Notes under the pieces: model-generated | Told to the model about the DNA's origin: nothing | The model's input: only the letters and a program-made list of their open reading frames with translations | Database searches by the model: none | Translations under genes and position numbers: made by a program | NCBI GenBank assembly: GCA_002633005.1 | Contig: NMRA01000031.1 | Coordinates: 1,444,858 to 1,504,857, forward strand | Direction of reading: 5' to 3' | Length of the DNA stretch: 60,000 nt | Source: Phoronis australis | Lineage: Eukaryota; Phoronida; Phoronidae | Shown here: positions 58,715-60,000 of the stretch, one piece after another | Numbering within the stretch: the stretch's first letter is position 1 | Layout of the letters: each line of letters begins with the position of its first letter

Positions 58715-60000
58715 TAATCAATTTGTTCATTGATTAGCTGCCCCTGCGACAAATTACCTTACTAACACAGACATAAAAAGTAGACAAACTATGAACAAAA
58801 CAGTGGAAAACCTTAAGGACTGGCAAGTGAATCGTCGGTAAGGTACGTGTACTGCAGTTTTATGATACGACGGTTTTGGATCTAGAATATTAGAATTTTT
58901 TGTGTGCAATGTTTATAATCTCATTGTCTATAGCCATTGCGCACGTAATGCCTGAGTGAGTCTTTGGACCTACTTCTACTACATCATGTGACGTTGGCAG
59001 CACACGCATGTTATGCAAGGACGATAGGCCACACTAAACGCACACATAAAATTAATTACAGCGGGTATGCATTCATTGAATCCATCATCAATGGAGCAGC
59101 GGTGCACGACTCGAAAACGGTTCTAGTTTAATGGCTAATATACTGTAGTTTACTAGAATATTCTCTAGTACTCTGTTGTAAACAAATTACATCATCACTA
59201 GTATGACCTCATGGCCCATTGATATCAATCAAGTGTTATTTGTAGACAACAAACGGAACACCAAAATAATACCTATAGGACAAAAGGAAGTGTCAGTCTA
59301 CTGAGAACTCATATACCTGCAAAAAAGTATACTTTATAATTTTCTACCGCATAATCACCTGGCACGTATTATAAATCTTTCACTGATGTGTTCTTCTCCA
59401 TGGTGCTCCCTTGATAATCTCTCGTAGTCGTCTTAGTAGTGTGCACCGACGGGACTTAAAATTCTGCAACGCAATTACCCAAAACATAACTCAGACGCTC
59501 TCAATCTTGCAGCGCTGAACATTGACCAACGGATTGTGATATGTCGAGTTAAGCAGATAACACGTGCAAAATTGCTTGTCAGGCAAAATTTAAAATGGCA
59601 TAAACCCACAATTATGATTTGAGAAAATATATGGCAAACGAGAACAATTTTCTTATGAAACCATTTTTGCAAAATTTTCTTATTTACAAAGTTTTAATTG
59701 AAATGAGCCCGTTTCCCAACTGGTTCTGCCCTTGTCCAACATTCATTGCAAACGTCTTGTAATAGACTGTAGTAGTAAATCTCCGTAGACTGAATGTTAT
59801 AGCGCCACTGTCCAGAATGAAAACAAACAATCTTCCATCACGGCATGTAAGAGTTACCCTGGGAGTCCTCGAACTTGACTTAAGATGGTTTTAATTTAAA
59901 AATTTGCTAGTTGCAACTTACGTCAAGTCTTTAATCGTTTCTTACTGAGAGAATGGATAATGGTCGGATATATCGTGCACCGCATTTTGAGAACCAGTTT
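58715..60000. other. No recognisable gene
   Basis: AT-rich unique sequence to the window end. Frames of 60-65 codons have no recognisable content. No repeat or RNA gene could be supported. Confidence 0.45.

Overview
This is animal nuclear DNA, most likely from a marine invertebrate (a deuterostome or lophotrochozoan; the sequence does not settle which). It is AT-rich and gene-poor, and has no operons or bacterial signals. It carries non-LTR retrotransposon remains, many short inverted-repeat DNA elements (MITEs), microsatellites, poly-G runs and short exons bounded by GT-AG splice sites. One ambiguous base (N) lies at 6614. All family assignments are by reading; no search was run.

Layout. 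0.2-2.2 kb: 4-5 diverged head-to-tail units of about 430 bp, with a lone unit at 7.5-7.8 kb. 8.6-8.7 kb: an ATT microsatellite. 10.7-11.2 and 17.2-17.6 kb: two copies of a TTAA-flanked MITE (family A). 12.9 kb: a perfect 69-bp palindrome. 13.3-14.1 kb: two small MITEs (families E and D). 18.6-19.6 kb: MITE B directly abutting MITE C; a second MITE B is at 31.2-31.8 kb. 25.3-26.4 kb: a 1.1-kb unit bounded by inverted arms of about 75-80 bp. 30.2-32.5 kb: further D-type elements, one carrying a tRNA-like sequence, between TAGG microsatellites. 36.5-38.3 kb: the 5' half of a dead LINE. 39.9-41.5 and 45.1-45.8 kb: two oppositely oriented TTAA-flanked elements encoding a THAP zinc finger, best explained as Kolobok-type DNA transposon derivatives. 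42.0-42.6 kb: a 140-bp diverged tandem repeat. 45.9-46.9 kb: the 3' end of a LINE. 48.0-51.2 kb: a near full-length but heavily mutated CR1/L2-type LINE.

Host genes. The best candidate is the 3' end of a multi-exon gene on the + strand at 56.1-58.7 kb. It has four short exons in one continuous reading frame, good splice sites, a stop codon and a polyadenylation signal. Its protein family is not recognised. A decayed coding-like stretch lies on the - strand at 52.9-53.4 kb. A few isolated exon-like segments (35.2 kb and elsewhere) are weaker.

No complete host gene is visible. The window is mainly intergenic or intronic DNA shaped by repeated insertion of TTAA-targeting and other MITE families plus at least two LINE lineages. 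The Kolobok-like THAP elements and MITE A share the TTAA target and a TTAAAG outer end, so one transposase source could have moved both; this is an inference.
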